From an uncultured Saprospiraceae bacterium (GTDB taxonomy: Bacteria; Bacteroidota; Bacteroidia; Chitinophagales; Saprospiraceae), in the NCBI GenBank assembly GCA_938015595.1, contig CALLPI010000006.1, positions 88,317 to 152,316 of the forward strand: a stretch of DNA of 64,000 nt, in the 5' to 3' direction. The notes beneath the pieces are model-generated. The model made no database searches, was not told the DNA's origin, and saw only the letters and a list, made by a program, of their open reading frames with translations. The position numbers and the translations under genes are program-made. The number at the start of each line of letters is the position of its first letter. Within the stretch, counting starts at the first letter, position 1. Below, in pieces: positions 63,242 through 64,000 of this stretch.

Positions 63242-64000
63242 TCACAGCCCCGCCAACGCACCGCGCACCTGCTCTGCCAACGCTTGCAAATCCGCCGACT
63301 GCGGGTTGATGGCCAGCCGAGCCTCCAAAATGCGGAGGGCTTTCTCGAGGTGCGCACGCCCAAGTGCCTTATCTCCACCGGTTTGGATTTCGAGTATGCC
63401 CCTGTTTGCCAGCGCCACCGCCCAGTTGCGTTGGATTTCCTCCGAGTCGGGATTGGCTTGGGCGAGCCGTTCGGAAATGGCTAAGTCTTGTTCAAAATAG
63501 CGGCGCGCCTCGGCGGGCTGCCCCAGGGCGAGAGCGAGGTCGCCCATGCGGCTGTTTGCCACCGCCCATTCGCGTTGGATTGGCTCCGAGTCGGGATTGG
63601 CTTGGGCGAGCCGTTCGGAAATGGCTAAGTATTGTTCAAAATAGCGGCGCGCCTCGGGCAAGTCGCCGAGCGCTTGGTAGGCATCCCCGGTAGCGCAGGC
63701 GAGGTAAGAAATGTCCGATTCGACAGGAAAGCCTAAGTTTTCCAGCGCGGCGGCGGCGGCAGGCAGGAAGTCTTTGGCTTGGGAGATTTTCTGCTGGCGA
63801 AGAATGATTTTTAAGTTTTTGACCACCACCTTGCAGCGGTTCCAATCGGGCAGCAGCCGCTGGCGCACCACTTCGCCCACCAGGGCGTGCGGTCGGTATC
63901 CGCTGCCGTCGAGGAACTCGACCCAGCCGCCACTTGCCAGCCGGGTAATTTGTTGGGAGAACTGCTCGGCAGCCTCGGGGTCATTGGCTTCATCAATGCC
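63242..64000 (-). CDS. C-terminal part of a STAND/NLR-like protein with TPR repeats (5' end outside window)
   Basis: The minus-strand frame is open from the right edge for 252 codons to a stop at 63242. The first 40 visible residues (EAAEQFSQQITRLASGGWVEF, then YRPHALVGEVVRQRL) look like the winged-helix end of a STAND (NB-ARC/NACHT-type) ATPase. TPR helices follow, with a 48-residue unit containing ARRYFEQ, LAISERLAQANPDSE and IQR-WAVA repeated almost exactly. STAND-TPR proteins in bacteria include antiphage sensors and regulators. The effector and nucleotide-binding parts lie outside the window, so the role is inferred. Confidence 0.8.
   Translation of the reverse strand, partial: GIDEANDPEAAEQFSQQITRLASGGWVEFLDGSGYRPHALVGEVVRQRLLPDWNRCKVVVKNLKIILRQQKISQAKDFLPAAAAALENLGFPVESDISYLACATGDAYQALGDLPEARRYFEQYLAISERLAQANPDSEPIQREWAVANSRMGDLALALGQPAEARRYFEQDLAISERLAQANPDSEEIQRNWAVALANRGILEIQTGGDKALGRAHLEKALRILEARLAINPQSADLQALAEQVRGALAGL
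63414..63657 (-). repeat. near-identical direct repeat within the TPR array
   Basis: Bases 63414-63513 and 63558-63657 are 100-base copies differing at about five positions, spaced 144 bases (48 codons) apart. Such DNA-level identity in a protein repeat suggests recent duplication or gene conversion. Confidence 0.85.

Noticed and set aside
1..64000. CRISPR arrays, insertion sequences, prophage or integration sites
   Set aside because: No regularly spaced direct repeats, transposase or integrase motifs, or target-site duplications were seen. The only tRNA gene shows no adjacent integrase or repeated 3' end.

Overview
The window looks like chromosomal DNA of a Bacteroidota bacterium, most likely from the Saprospiria/Chitinophagales side. 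The evidence is a secreted protein with a gliding-motility-associated (type IX secretion, type B) C-terminal domain, a TPR-PD40-SPOR envelope protein, the ftsX-DUF3098-uppP gene order typical of the phylum, and many TAnnTTTG promoter boxes with almost no Shine-Dalgarno sequences. No phage, plasmid, insertion sequence or CRISPR array was seen. Assignments rest on motif recognition by eye; no database search was possible.

Layout. 1-3250 (minus): a PgpH-type HD phosphodiesterase running off the left edge, a cobalamin adenosyltransferase and a LON-domain protein. 3383-9001 (plus): a giant alpha-2-macroglobulin lipoprotein with an intact thioester. 9002-9337: a strong hairpin terminator, tRNA-Arg(UCU) and an inverted repeat. 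9338-18933: truA, then a long run of minus-strand genes (a nicotinamidase-like protein, LolD-type ATPase, zinc-ribbon protein, cytochrome c, Skp/OmpH, serA, a secreted protein, a hydrolase, lgt, a beta-barrel protein, a lipoprotein and a small membrane protein). 19073-23652 (plus): lipB, a conserved hypothetical, a thioesterase, a mobA fusion and a PLP decarboxylase. 23927-28697: a low-molecular-weight phosphatase, the trkA-trkH potassium system, a cysteine-rich Fe-S protein and a small secreted protein.

28850-34951 (plus) is a three-gene inorganic-carbon uptake operon: a SulP anion transporter, then dabA and dabB. It is followed by msrB, lolA, a double-AAA CbxX-family ATPase with a duplicated N-terminal domain, an orphan LytTR regulator, an aldehyde dehydrogenase and an NRDE protein. 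42520-46332 (minus) encodes a 1270-residue SF1-type helicase-like protein whose motor motifs and Vsr-like nuclease tail are degenerate. Then come uppP, a DUF3098 gene and ftsX (minus), a glycosyltransferase (plus), rlmN and mtaB (minus), gmhA (minus), sucA (plus), the TPR-PD40-SPOR protein, nhaD, a lipoprotein and the type IX secreted protein. The right edge holds the C-terminal part of a STAND/NLR-like protein with nearly identical TPR repeats.

Most of the window is housekeeping and envelope biology: lipoprotein modification and sorting (lgt, lolA, lolD, Skp), cell division and undecaprenyl recycling (ftsX, uppP), ion balance (trkAH, nhaD) and tRNA/rRNA modification (truA, mtaB, rlmN). The most unusual parts are the SulP-DabA-DabB operon, the double-AAA protein, the degenerate helicase, the Cys-to-Ser nicotinamidase homologue, the recently amplified TPR array at the right edge, and two scattered repeats that each sit just upstream of a gene.
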